Positions 1 through 9,919 of a DNA stretch of 64,000 nucleotides are shown piece by piece. Under the pieces are notes generated by a model. The model was not told the DNA's origin. It searched no databases and saw only the letters and a list, made by a program, of their open reading frames with translations. How positions within the stretch are numbered: position 1 is the first letter of the stretch; each line of letters begins with the position of its first letter. The position numbers were made by a program, and so were the translations under genes. This DNA is from Lactuca virosa (taxonomy: Eukaryota; Streptophyta; Magnoliopsida; Asterales; Asteraceae), in NCBI GenBank assembly GCA_928212115.1, contig CAKMRJ010003334.1, positions 98,054,753 to 98,118,752 on the forward strand, written 5' to 3'.

Positions 1-975
1 ACAAATGTGCTTGGTAACCTTAATGTCATTTATCATCTCAATTGATGTGCTAGTAAACCACACACGCTCCATCAACAATGATAATTTATGAGATACCCAT
101 TACAACTCTTTATTAGTCCCTATTAGTGTGCCGATTAACCACATACGCTCCACTAATGACTTATAAAGTGTAATGTGCAATTTCATGGGTTAGCATACAA
201 ATTCACATTTTTCTAAAGTAACTAAGATTGAGATTATTTATAAAAAGGGTTTAGTTACTTTTAATTCATTATACTTATAATGAGAATTAATTGTCCTATC
301 AAACCCGTTCGGCTAACGACCCTCCACTAATTATGGAGGCGGTGGGTGAGAGTGGACACCCATTAACTTCCATCTTATAGGCAGTTTTCTTATATCCCTT
401 TATAGACTAGCTTCGTGAATTAGACGTACTAGCGGTTCGATTGACTTAGTCTTATACGTATAGTAATTATTAAACTTTTAATTTTACATATAGTATAAGG
501 TGTATTTTAAAACTTTTCAAAATACTAGGTTTATAATTAAATTTCAAAAATTTAAAAATAAACCAAATGATTTAATATTTATCTATTAATTAACATTTAA
601 TTAAATATATTAAATCAAATAAGGATTATCTAATTAAATTAATCAAATAATTTAATCCTAATCCTTACCCTCTAAATTTTCGAAAATATAGGGTATAGGA
701 TTTATCCAATTTTAATTATCTCTTTTTAGGCAAATAAAATGATAATTATCAAAATTTGAAAAACCGTAACAACCTATCAATTTTCGAAATTTCTTGGGGA
801 GGTAGGTTAGGGTTTCAAAACCCTAACCCTAATTTCGAAACTTAGGGGGCAAGGTTAGGGTTTCAAAACCCTAACCCTAATTTCGAAATTTAAGCCTCTT
901 AGGGTTTAATTTCCATAAACCCTAATTTGATCAAATTCAACAATTATAGCAAATTCAATTGAAAACAAACCAAAT
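1..975 (-). mobile_element. Internal region of an LTR retrotransposon, cut by the window edge
   Basis: This AT-rich stretch lies just inside the 5' LTR at 989-1831 if the element is read on the minus strand. I see no gag or pol motif and no convincing reading frame. It contains two copies, 48 bp apart (about 805-842 and 853-890), of a palindromic block built from GGTTAGGGTTTC and its complement. Assignment rests on the adjacent primer binding site and LTR. Confidence 0.5.
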
Positions 976-988
976 GCTTTGATACCAT
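976..988 (-). other. Primer binding site, initiator-tRNA-Met type
   Basis: Read on the minus strand this is ATGGTATCAAAGC, directly after the LTR end ...CCCATCA. TGGTATCA-AGC is the usual initiator-Met-tRNA primer site of plant LTR retrotransposons, with A in place of G at one position. It fixes the element's direction (minus) and marks the LTR on its right as the 5' LTR. Confidence 0.75.
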
Positions 989-1831
989 TGATGGGTTTTA
1001 GGCATAACAAAAACAAACTTAAAACTCTTAAGTATGCATGCAACCTAAAACAAATATCTATGTTTTCTCTATTGAACCTATAACTATGAACATCAAATAA
1101 GAACCCTAGAAACCCTAGGTAATTTTTGAAATTACTAAAGAAAAGGTTTAAGGTTACATACCTTTTCGTTGTTATAGCAAACAACTAGAAATCCTCTTTG
1201 TTGATCTCTTAGAAGCAAGCACCAAGTGTCGTGCCTCTAATGGTTCACACCCAAGCTAGCAAGAAGGAGATTATGGAGATAGGAGAGGGGTGAGGAGAGG
1301 CTTGAATTTTTGGCTATTCCTTGGAATAATAGAGTGTCCGAAAATTCTAGGGGTAAGGCTCCTTATATAGTGCACCTTGGAAACCCTAGATAAGCCCAAA
1401 ACCAATATAATAATATTATTTTGAATTGGTAATTATCTAGCTTCTTAATTATCCTCTAAGGATAATTCTAGAAACCCTAAAGGCCTCTAGAAACCGTCCA
1501 CCCAATGTGTGGAAGGTTTTAGAGCCTTTTGTTCGACTATTGAACAATTGCACTTTAGACCCTGCACTTTTAATTAATTCCATTAATCCCGAAAATTAAT
1601 TCCAATTAATTTCTAACTAATTATTAATTAAATATTAATTTATATATTATTCTCATAATATATTAATAAATTATTTATTTCAATTTATTAATCAAATAAT
1701 AAATCAACCTCTCTTTCCAAAAAAATCATCCTTTCCAATTGCTAGGTTTGAAGGCAACCCAAAAGGATTGTGCTACTATCAATTCAAGTTTATACCAATT
1801 ATAGTTATGGGCTTAGACACCTAATCCAATA
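989..1831 (-). repeat. 5' LTR, family A
   Basis: On the plus strand it starts TGATGGGTTTT and ends CTAATCCAATA. The other two copies in this window (9151-9919 and 23017-23816) end CTAATCCAACA or TATCTAACA, so the terminal dinucleotide has mutated here. All three share the start, a TATA box on the minus strand (near 1361-1373 here), a block reading GGCAACCCAAAAGGA or close to it, and a final GACTTAGACACCTAATC or similar. The superfamily is not decided because no pol is visible. Confidence 0.75.
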
Positions 1832-1938
1832 TTTTCAACTAGTTAACTTGCATGGTCACTATGTAACACTTATTTTCCTTTGTAGGTCAGTTGAGAGCAT
1901 GGAAGAATCAAATGGAGGAGTTGTGGGAAAGTCTGTGT

Positions 1939-1972
1939 GCCACAGCGTGGGCATGGGTGGCCACAGCGTCAC
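1939..1972. promoter_or_regulatory. Paired palindrome, U3 region of LTR
   Basis: CCACAGCGTGG is followed 21 bp on (centre to centre, 1945 and 1966) by CCACAGCGTC. It lies about 110 bp upstream of the TATA-like box at 2078. A second pair follows closely. Confidence 0.55.
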
Positions 1973-2002
1973 ATCAAAGGTCATGCACGCGTTTTAGATT
2001 CC

Positions 2003-2037
2003 CGTCACGACATGGTGAAGGTAGCCACGATGTGGCA
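2003..2037. promoter_or_regulatory. Paired palindrome upstream of TATA box
   Basis: TCACGACATGGTG and GCCACGATGTGGC have centres at 2010 and 2030, 20 bp apart. The second centre is 48 bp upstream of CATATTTAAG at 2078. Confidence 0.6.
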
Positions 2038-2684
2038 GCTGGTGCAGCCCACGCCCACTAAGTTTTAGGGTTTTTGCCATATTTAAGCCCCTTAACCCCC
2101 CCCCCCCCAATTCTAGGTCATTTCCTTCAGCCTTTATCTCCCAATTCCGAAACCCTAGCCCATGTTCCATGGAAATGAGCTTGGTGGTTATATATTGAGG
2201 TTGTTTGCTCCATTTGGTGAAACTTGAAGAAGAAGGTGGTTCATTTTGGTGCAAGGAAGCAAGGAGCAAGCTTGGATCCAAGATCTTCTTCACATTTCTG
2301 AGTTATTGAAGGTATAAAGTTCATACCTTGACCTTTGTGTTTCTTGTTTGATGTTTGAGCCCATTTTTGGATGATTTGGTCCAATTATTGAGTGCTCTTG
2401 GAGTTTGAGGAACTCCAGAGTTTGATGTGGTGCTCATTTGGTCTTGAACTTTTGGGCTAATGAGAAAAAGGTCATAACTTAAGTGTTCTTAGCCTCATGT
2501 TGGAGTTTTGGTCACGTTTAGGACTTAATGGACTTAGGGTTTAAGATCTTCTCTTATTGTGAGGTCCTAATGGATATAGTTGGAAACTTTATCCATTAAG
2601 TCAGTGTGGAGAAGTAGATCTGGAAGTATGAGCTTAGATCTGAAAGGATTAAGCTCTTATTAATAAATTGGTGTTGTTCTAGTG

Positions 2685-2718
2685 CCCACAGCGTGGAAAG
2701 GGTAGCCACGGCATGTGG
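2685..2718. repeat. Paired palindrome in LTR body
   Basis: CCACAGCGTGG and CCACGGCATGTGG, centres 2691 and 2711, 20 bp apart. Confidence 0.5.
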
Positions 2719-2752
2719 AAGTCAAAAATCACGACTGCCTTGTTTTGGCATT

Positions 2753-2786
2753 GCCACGGCGTGGCCAAGGAGGCCCACGACGTGGC
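2753..2786. repeat. Paired palindrome in LTR body
   Basis: GCCACGGCGTGGC and CCCACGACGTGGC, centres 2759 and 2780, 21 bp apart. The first is a perfect 13-bp odd palindrome. Confidence 0.6.
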
Positions 2787-3034
2787 GTTGACCTTGACCA
2801 AGTTTGACTGTTGACTTTTGACCAGTTTGACTTTGGGTCAAACTTGAAGGAGTTGGGCTGTTGATTAAGATTTTTACTTGGTTTTGGTGGTTAGCAGATT
2901 CGTGGGTGCAAGCAGTGCTAAAAAGGGATCGTATCGTAATGTTTCAGAGTTCTTCAATTCAGGTGAGTTTTGCCTCATTGTACCCATGGTTCGAAGGCAC
3001 CAATGTCGGCCCACTAGTTTTGGTTATATTTTAG

Positions 3035-3552
3035 TAGAGGGATGTCATAGGGACTGTATACGGTCATGTAGGATAGACTGAGGACTCTTGATCTAGGCTC
3101 TCTCACTTATTCCTTGTTTGGTTGTGGCTCCAGAGTAGGATCACCTGTCCGGGTGTCTATCTCACCTCTGAGTATATACGGTCATGTACTAATTGGATTC
3201 TTGGTACTTAGTATGTTGCTATGTTGAAGTGATTTGTTAGATCTGTATCCTGGTATATAGGATGTTGTTATGCTGTAGTGATTTGTTAGATGTGGTATAT
3301 AGGATGTTGTTATGTTGTAGTGATCTGTTAGATCTGTATCCTGGTATGTAGGATGTTGCTATGTGGTAGGGATCTGTAGATCTGTATGTCTACCTGTACT
3401 TGCTGGTTATCATCTAGTGGGGTACCCTAGGGAATGTATGTGGTCATGTAGGATATCATGAGAACTCTTGATCTAGGCTTTCTTGCATGTTCCTTGTTTG
3501 GTTGTGGATCTAGAGTCGGATCATCTATTCGGGTAGCTATCTCATCTCTGGT
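3035..3552. repeat. Long direct repeat plus minisatellite inside the LTR
   Basis: Segments 3035-3177 and 3418-3552 are diverged direct copies; both contain GTCATGTAGGATA, ACTCTTGATCTAGGCT and TTCCTTGTTTGGTTGTGG. Between them, about 3205-3390, is a run of four or so units containing GTAGTGATTTGTTAGAT and GGTATATAGGATGTTG. Confidence 0.6.
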
Positions 3553-4214
3553 TACTTATGGTTACACACTTCATAGAGGTTAGTTGGTAATAGGACAGTG
3601 TGTGGTGCAAGGACTAGTAGGCGGTAGTGAGCTGTATGATTGATGTTTTCCTGTATTATGCGCCTGCTTGATCCTTGATTGTTTATATGTCGACATATGG
3701 TAGTAGTGGGTTGAGGCAGTCCTGCTTTGTGCTGTAGGCCAACATACCCGATGCGGGCTGGCTATAAGTCGAAGGCACAGAGGCTCGTGAAGAGCGCTTG
3801 GGTTGAGGCGGTAGGCCAATGAACCCTGGGTATTCCCGTGCGATGGCTGATTGGACCCTTTGCATGTTGGCATTCCATTCCAAGGACTGATTGGGCCTGG
3901 GCATTCCAACTGAGAGGTTGTGGGCCGTTATGCATGTTTGTATGTTTATCGTATGGGGTATTTTGGGGGAAACTCACTAAGCTTTATGCTTACCTAGTTT
4001 TTTATTGTTTCAGGTATCATCGGTGGCTATGGGAAGGCGAATGCGGGACTGTACACACTCATCAACATCATTGAGGATTTCACGTTCACTATAATACTTT
4101 GATTTTTAATAATTGTAATTGGTAATAGATGGTTTTCTTAAAATGGTTTTATAATTGGGAAGTTTTACCTTAAATACAATGAAAAATTTTTGGTCGTGAA
4201 AATAGGACGTTACA

Positions 4215-4458
4215 CACTATGTGAACATCTACAAGTTCTATCTTTACAAGTCTCCTTTTCTTTTATAGGATAAAAGAAATATTTGCAATCAAAAGCCACC
4301 ATCTAATCTTATGAGAACCAAACACTTAGGCCTTAACAACGAGCACATTTCGTGGTTAAATTGGAAATTTGGTGGGGATGTAAATACCATTCCATATGAT
4401 TATGGTGGTTTATGGTGTGATGGAATATGGTCACCATCACAATTAAGCACATCCAACC
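4215..4458. other. Unassigned spacer
   Basis: Flank between the LTR end at 4214 and the hAT-like element. I see no gene and no repeat structure in it except the 8-bp target copy at 4451-4458. Confidence 0.5.
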
Positions 4459-4971
4459 TAGCGATGTAAACGGGACCAAACCGGGGCGAAAATATCCTTT
4501 CATGCCCTCGACCCCCAAATTCATATATTTCTTCCTACTCGAATTCCCTCGTTTCCCGCCCCCAAATTTCAAAAACTCCCCCGATCCCGCCTACGTTTCC
4601 CCGATTCCCCCGAATCCACTGTTAACCTCGTTTGGCCCGAAATCCTCCGTTTAAACTTATTTACGTTATTTTTTCTCTCGTTTATTTTGATCAACTTTAT
4701 ATATTACAGTAATTATTCAAATACAAAACATACATTACATAATGGCTACTCTAAGTTTAATGTTTATTTTTATAAATAAAATAGTTAAATATAGGGTTAT
4801 TATTTCAGGCCCCCTACGAGGTATTTAGGACTAAACTCTCCATCCTCGCTCCCGCCCCAAAGAAACTAAAAAGCGATACAACTCGCCCCCGAACCTAAAA
4901 ATATTGTAAAAATAATCCTGTAAATAAAAAGGGTCCAAGTCGGGGTCCTACAAAGATTTTTAACATCCCTA
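4459..4971. mobile_element. Non-autonomous hAT-like element (513 bp)
   Basis: The ends are inverted: TAGCGATGTAAAC at the left and, read in reverse complement, TAGGGATGTTAAA at the right. They are flanked by an 8-bp target duplication, ATCCAACC (4451-4458) and ATCCAATC (4972-4979), with one mismatch. An 8-bp duplication and short terminal inverted repeats fit the hAT superfamily. No transposase frame is present. The interior is rich in CCCCG/CGGGG tracts. Confidence 0.7.
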
Positions 4972-5362
4972 ATCCAATCACTTTGAAACATCCTGTTTTA
5001 GGTCGATTCATATCCGAGACTGGGACCCGAATGTATGTTACTAGGAGGCTTCAGATCTTGGGGAAGAAAGGTTTAGACCACTTTGAGTGTGGGTAATGTA
5101 GCTCGGATGATCTGAGAGTTTGGTTTGTGTCTTTGGAGACCAAGGGTATATCGGTAAAGTGGCAGTTCATGCCTTTGGAATTAGATTTTTGTTCAGAAAG
5201 TTTTATGGCAAGGGGGAGTTTATAAAAAGATAGATCTCTCCGAGACCATTCCGTGGATACAAAGAACGTCGAAAACAGAGTTGAAACGAAGAAGTTATGG
5301 CCGTTTGAAGTTGGAGTGGTTCGAGTGAGTGATCGTTGACTTGTTGACCAAGCTCATTTAAG

Positions 5363-5399
5363 GCTCACGACGTGAGCATGAAGAGATCACGATGTGAGA
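5363..5399. promoter_or_regulatory. Paired palindrome upstream of TATA box
   Basis: GCTCACGACGTGAGC (perfect 15-bp odd palindrome) and ATCACGATGTGAG, centres 5370 and 5392, 22 bp apart. The TATA-like box at 5432 is 40 bp downstream of the second centre. Confidence 0.65.
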
Positions 5400-6006
5400 G
5401 GCACCTGATGCCCCAAAACCTTTATTTTCGGGTATTTAAAGGTATGAGATGATTAGGGCTCCTCCTCCTCAGCCTCCTTCACTTCCAAGACCTCTGGAAA
5501 CCCTAATCTCAGCCCCTATTGAAGTTCTTGGTCATTCTTGGTGTTATTCAAGAGCTTTTGGGAGAAGAATATCTTTGTGGTGCATTTGTCAGCATCATAG
5601 CTTCATCATCAGCTAGTTGTGGAGCTTTTGGACCTCTGTAAGTCCTCAAGCTCATGCCTTTCCTTTTATTGCTTGCTAGATCTAAGTTTTCGTGCATTTT
5701 ATGGCTTGTAATGTTGGTTAGCATGCATGGGATCCATAAAGTTGGCAACTTTATGGATCATGGTGGTATCTTAAGTCTTATAAGTCTTAGATCTAGATTT
5801 TGGTCATGGCTTTGGACTCCAAGCTTGAGTCTTGGTCCTTTTTCCTCCATTTTGACCTAAGTAGGTGTTTGCGTCATGTATTGGGCATACATGACTGAAA
5901 ATCTTCGATATTTATGGCCATTGGGGTCAAGGAAGACCCTCTATACTGTCCCATGTTAAGGCTTAACGGATTAGGAGCTTAATGCTCATTTTTGGTCAGA
6001 TATGGA

Positions 6007-6042
6007 CTCACAACGTGAGGAATAAGACCTCACGACGTGAGA
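6007..6042. repeat. Paired palindrome in LTR body
   Basis: CTCACAACGTGAG and CTCACGACGTGAG, centres 6013 and 6035, 22 bp apart. It matches the pair upstream of this LTR's TATA box in palindrome type (CTCACGACGTGAG). Confidence 0.6.
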
Positions 6043-6078
6043 TCGTGTTCGAGGATGTTTCTGGGAAAAAGCCACGAC

Positions 6079-6112
6079 CTCACGATGTGAGCATAAGTGC
6101 TTACGACGTGAG
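6079..6112. repeat. Paired palindrome in LTR body
   Basis: CTCACGATGTGAG and GCTTACGACGTGAGC, centres 6085 and 6106, 21 bp apart. Confidence 0.6.
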
Positions 6113-6687
6113 CACCTCCTGTGCAACTATTGGGCTCTTTGATTGTTGGATAACTTGGTCTTGGACTTATCCTTTGGTTTGGGCTCATAATGGACTAAGG
6201 ATTTTAGAGTAATGGACTTTTGTTTGGGCTTGCCTTGCTGGGATTGCCCTAATGGGCCTTGGATGGTGAATTGGGCCTTAGTGGGCCCAATGGAGTTCGG
6301 TCTTTATTGGTCCCAATGGGCTTGGGTCAATTATGGGTTTGGTTAGTTAGGACATTAGTGGGCCTAGTGCTTGGGTTTAGACATGTGTATTGATGGAGTT
6401 TAGTTTTGGGGTTTTGGTTCAGTGTTTGGAGCCGGTTCGCAGCAGAGGCAGTTGTAGGGTTCGTCTTTCTTTTGAGGTGAGTTACCTTCCCTGTATCCAT
6501 GGGTCAAAGGCACCAATGTCGGCCTACTAGTTGATATTTATGGTAAAGATGATTGTCTTTGTTCCAATTGTCTGGCATGCCAGTAATTATTGAGGTTTCT
6601 GTGATCATTTGCTTATGATATTATGTGGTAGTGGTAGGGGTGAAATAGACCCGCTATTCCGTTGAAATAGACCGAAGGGGAGACCAA

Positions 6688-6892
6688 CACCCAGATATGC
6701 TCGGCAGGGTAGGTCGAGCACCCTGATATGCTCGGCAGGATAGGTCGAGCACCCAGATATGCTCGGCAGGGTAGGTCAAGCACCCAGATATGCCCGACAT
6801 GGTAGGTCACGTACCCAGATATGCTCGGCAGGGTAGTCGGGCACCTAAATATGCCCGACAGGGTAGGTCGAGCACCCAGATATGCTCGGCAG
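6688..6892. repeat. 31-bp minisatellite in LTR
   Basis: About 6.6 units of 31 bp, each containing CACCCAGATATGCTCGGCAG and GGTAGGTCGAG with variants. It lies directly upstream of the conserved LTR tail, and just downstream of a single GGGGTGAAATAGACCCG, the motif that is itself tandemly repeated in the LTR at 38700-40336. Confidence 0.85.
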
Positions 6893-7116
6893 TATGTTTG
6901 TTATGTATGTGGTATGTTGGGGAAACTCACTAAGCTTTGTGCTTACAGTTTTTAGTTTGTGTTTTAGGTGCTTCGGTTTTCAATCACGGGAGCTCCGGAT
7001 GATTGCAGAGCACGCACCACATGTTTCCGCATTTTATAATTTACTCTGATTTGAAATGATGCTAATACACTTATTTCGTTAAAATTTTATGGTCTTATTT
7101 TTGGGACGTCACAAGT

Positions 7117-7129
7117 TGGTATCAGAGCC
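7117..7129 (+). other. Primer binding site, initiator-tRNA-Met type
   Basis: TGGTATCAGAGCC, three bases after the LTR end. This is the classic plant Ty3/Ty1 primer site and shows that the element runs rightwards on the plus strand. Confidence 0.85.
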
Positions 7130-9150
7130 TTATTTGAGGGATTCAGACATACTCTTGGGTGTGTCTGAACTCAAATTGAGGATTTGGTAAAGTTTTTCAA
7201 AAAGAAATACATTTTTGAGAAAAGAGTTTTCTAAGATAAGAAAAGGGTGTAGTGCATGCAATGAGCCGAGCTCAAGTAAGTTTTCCCAGAATACCCATAC
7301 ATGTTATCTGTTATGATTTGATTTATGAATTTGTGAAGTGCATGCTATTTAGGGCTAAGGATCTGCTCAGTATCTGCATGATAGAATGCTAGGAGAGATG
7401 TCGTGTTTGCCTATTATATGAGCTTTTAGAACTGTGTGCTAGGATGAGGCTAGGGATACTTTCAGGAATTGCATGATAGATTGGCCTGATATGTGATTCC
7501 TTGTAGCCTAGGGAACATTCGATGTTATGCTGGATTGGTAATATGTATTGGTATCAGTAATTTCTAAGTGCATGTTTTAGAAATTGTACATGGTTAGGAT
7601 CTTATAGCCCTAGAATGATTGATTTGGCCTTATTTCCTGTTCCTTGATTGGTTGTGGTCCTAGGGTAGAGTCTTTTATTCGACAGTCTATTTGATCCTGT
7701 ATTGTGTATAATTTGCATACATAAGGCAATCAGAAGTAAGAGTGGAAGTTTCCAACATGAGTTGTAGTATGTGAGTTTAAATGTTCTTTGATTATTCTAT
7801 GGATTGGAGCGCTACTGCATGAATGATGCTTGCTTTGTGCTTTGTGGGACTCTTAAGTGAGGTGAGTTTACTATTAAGTGAATATGTTAAGTCACATGTA
7901 GTAAAGGTTGAATAATCTCATAGTGATGAATTTGACCCTATTGCGTAGCTCTTGTTTGAGTCTAACAGCTGTAGGGATGAGTCTTTTACTCGAAGTATTA
8001 TCTGAGCTTTATTGCATGTGACTATATTTATGAGGTACCTAACTGACATTACGGGGAGTTCTTCAGCAGCTGATGGCATGGTGAGGTCGGAAACGTAGGA
8101 AAGCCTAGGAAATGCTTTAGTGGATTTAGTTTTGCTGTTAGCAAGCATTTAAGAGTATCAGTTTGAGAGGGTGACTTGGAGGATTCGGGATGATTCTTGA
8201 GGAAAGTATGGATAGGTGTGGAAGGTAGTATTGGGCCCGTATTACTGAAAGCACATGATCCATACTCGAATCGGGAGAGTATTAGAAAATCTAAGAAGCC
8301 TGTGGGATAAGGATTCTTGGGTACATTCCGATCTGTTGCGTGTTGTTTCGGTATAGTGTTGAGCACTCAGGAATGAGATTCAGATTTTAGTTCCCGCTCA
8401 GGAGCAGGTCCTGGGCCAATTGATGCGTGATCGCGGGAGTTCATCTCATCGAAGAATACTCGCAGTGTTTTGGAATGGACCCTGGTGGTCTTTCGTTCAG
8501 CCAAGGAAGGGATTTTAGAGCTATCGATAGTAGTCTCGGGGCCTTTCGGGTCGAGATCGTTGTGGGGCAGATGGGGGCTCATCTGGAGCCCAAAGTTTGT
8601 GAATCTCTGGGTTCCTTTAGGAAGGAGGATCCTATTGTTAGCTCTTGTCAATTGGGATCGGAGGTGGGTTATGCACAATGTCCTCAGGAGAGTCGAACAC
8701 ATTATTGGATTGCCGAGGAGGTTTCGCGAGCCCTACGTGAGGAGTTAACCGACATCATTGGGCATGTCACTGATAGATTGGTCTCTAGGTTTAAGGGTCG
8801 TACCCCGGCTGTTCAGACGGTTGATGTAATGGTCGAGGTATCGCGGGAGCAGGAGATTGGTTTGGATAGGCATCTAGGGAAGAAGAAGCGGACTCATGGT
8901 CTGGCTCGGCGATCCGAGCAGTTGGACGCTGCCATAGCTAGTTTCAGAGACCCGAGGAGTCATTGTGGTTGCACGAAGGATGAAGGGGCACATGCGGATG
9001 TGCGCAGCAGGTCTAAGTGCGGCAGGTGCGGATGGATGGTCAACCCTGCTAAGAATGCACATTGGAGGTAAAGCCATGTCATCGTTGTCATTAGCCTAGT
9101 CATATCAGGGTGAATTGCCCCCGCTTAGTGGTTGGGGCAGCTCAGGTTTC

Positions 9151-9919
9151 TGATGGGTTTTGATCATTCTAACACTCCTAATGTGTACATGCAACCCTAG
9201 AAACCTTGGATCTATGTTTTCTCTAAGATACATGCAAATAATAAATTTCCAAGGTTTACATCCTAACTAGCATGGCATGAGGAACTTGAATCATAAAATG
9301 CTAGAAGAATTACATACCTTTTAGTAGTGGTTGATTCCTTGGAGTTTGAGAGCCTAGCACCAATAATATGGATGCCTCAAATGGAAGTCACAAATCACCA
9401 CAAACTTTGGAAAACTATGAGAATGTATGTGCACACTCTAGAATTCGGCTGCCTCTTTTCTCACACACAACTAGTGCCAAATCAAGTGCCAATGACTCCT
9501 TTATATAGTGTGGAGGATTAGGGTTACATTCCATGTAAACCCTAATACCCATGGCTCTTCCTTTCCAAGGATCCATGGGTTAAAAGCTCCATGGACTATC
9601 CATGGACTCCCATGCAAGCCTAGCCCATTCCAAATGAGTATTAGCCCACACGATATAAATACAAGAGCCCATATTTAATTAGTCACCTTTTTGATCACCA
9701 AAATTAATTCTAAATCAATTTAAGATCAATACTAATTAAATAATATGATTTCATATTAATATATTATAACTTATAATATATTAAAAAAATCATAAACATA
9801 CAATTCTCAAAAGATTATCCATACAAATAGTTCGGGTGAAGTGCAACCCAAATGGACCATGCCGGGTCGGCTCAAGTATATACCAAATAAATTTATGGAC
9901 TTAGACACCTTATCTAACA
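9151..9919 (-). repeat. Solo LTR, family A, with target duplication
   Basis: It starts TGATGGGTTTTG and ends TATCTAACA, and is flanked on both sides by GTTTC (9146-9150 and 9920-9924), a 5-bp target duplication. There is no internal region, so the full element was lost by LTR-LTR recombination. Orientation is inferred from the family A copy with a primer site at 976-988; a minus-strand TATA box lies near 9505-9515. Confidence 0.85.

Larger units (their letters stand above)
1832..4214 (+). repeat. LTR of a Ty3-type element, left end uncertain
   Basis: It ends GGACGTTACA at 4214, like the LTR ends at 7113 (GACGTCACA) and 12225 (GACGTTACA), and carries the same tail block ACTCACTAAGCTTTATGCTTAC before that end. 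A TATA-like CATATTTAAG is at 2078-2087, with paired palindromes upstream (1939-2037) and two more pairs at 2685-2786. No primer site follows 4214, so it is a 3' or solo LTR, or a truncated one. The left boundary coincides with LTR family A, which may have inserted into it. Confidence 0.6.
4980..7113 (+). repeat. 5' LTR of a degenerate Ty3-type element (left end approximate)
   Basis: The right end is secure: GGGACGTCACA at 7113 is followed by a primer site at 7117-7129. A TATA-like GTATTTAAA is at 5432-5440. It shares GAAGAAGTTATGGCC (near 5297) with the LTRs of the tandem array at 47.6-62.5 kb, and the tail block AACTCACTAAGCTTTGTGCTTAC with the LTR ending at 4214, so these families are related. 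I could not find the left TG end; the region just right of the hAT-like element is the earliest possible start. Confidence 0.65.

Noticed and set aside
2097..2108. Poly-C run as a regulatory site
   Set aside because: A homopolymer just after the LTR TATA box; no evidence beyond composition.
6688..6892. CRISPR-like array of 31-bp repeats
   Set aside because: Units are contiguous with no unique spacers, and the setting is a plant LTR, so it is a minisatellite.
8427..9071. Intact gag gene of the Ty3-type element
   Set aside because: No gag domain or proper zinc knuckle can be read; the open frame may be chance in GC-richer sequence.
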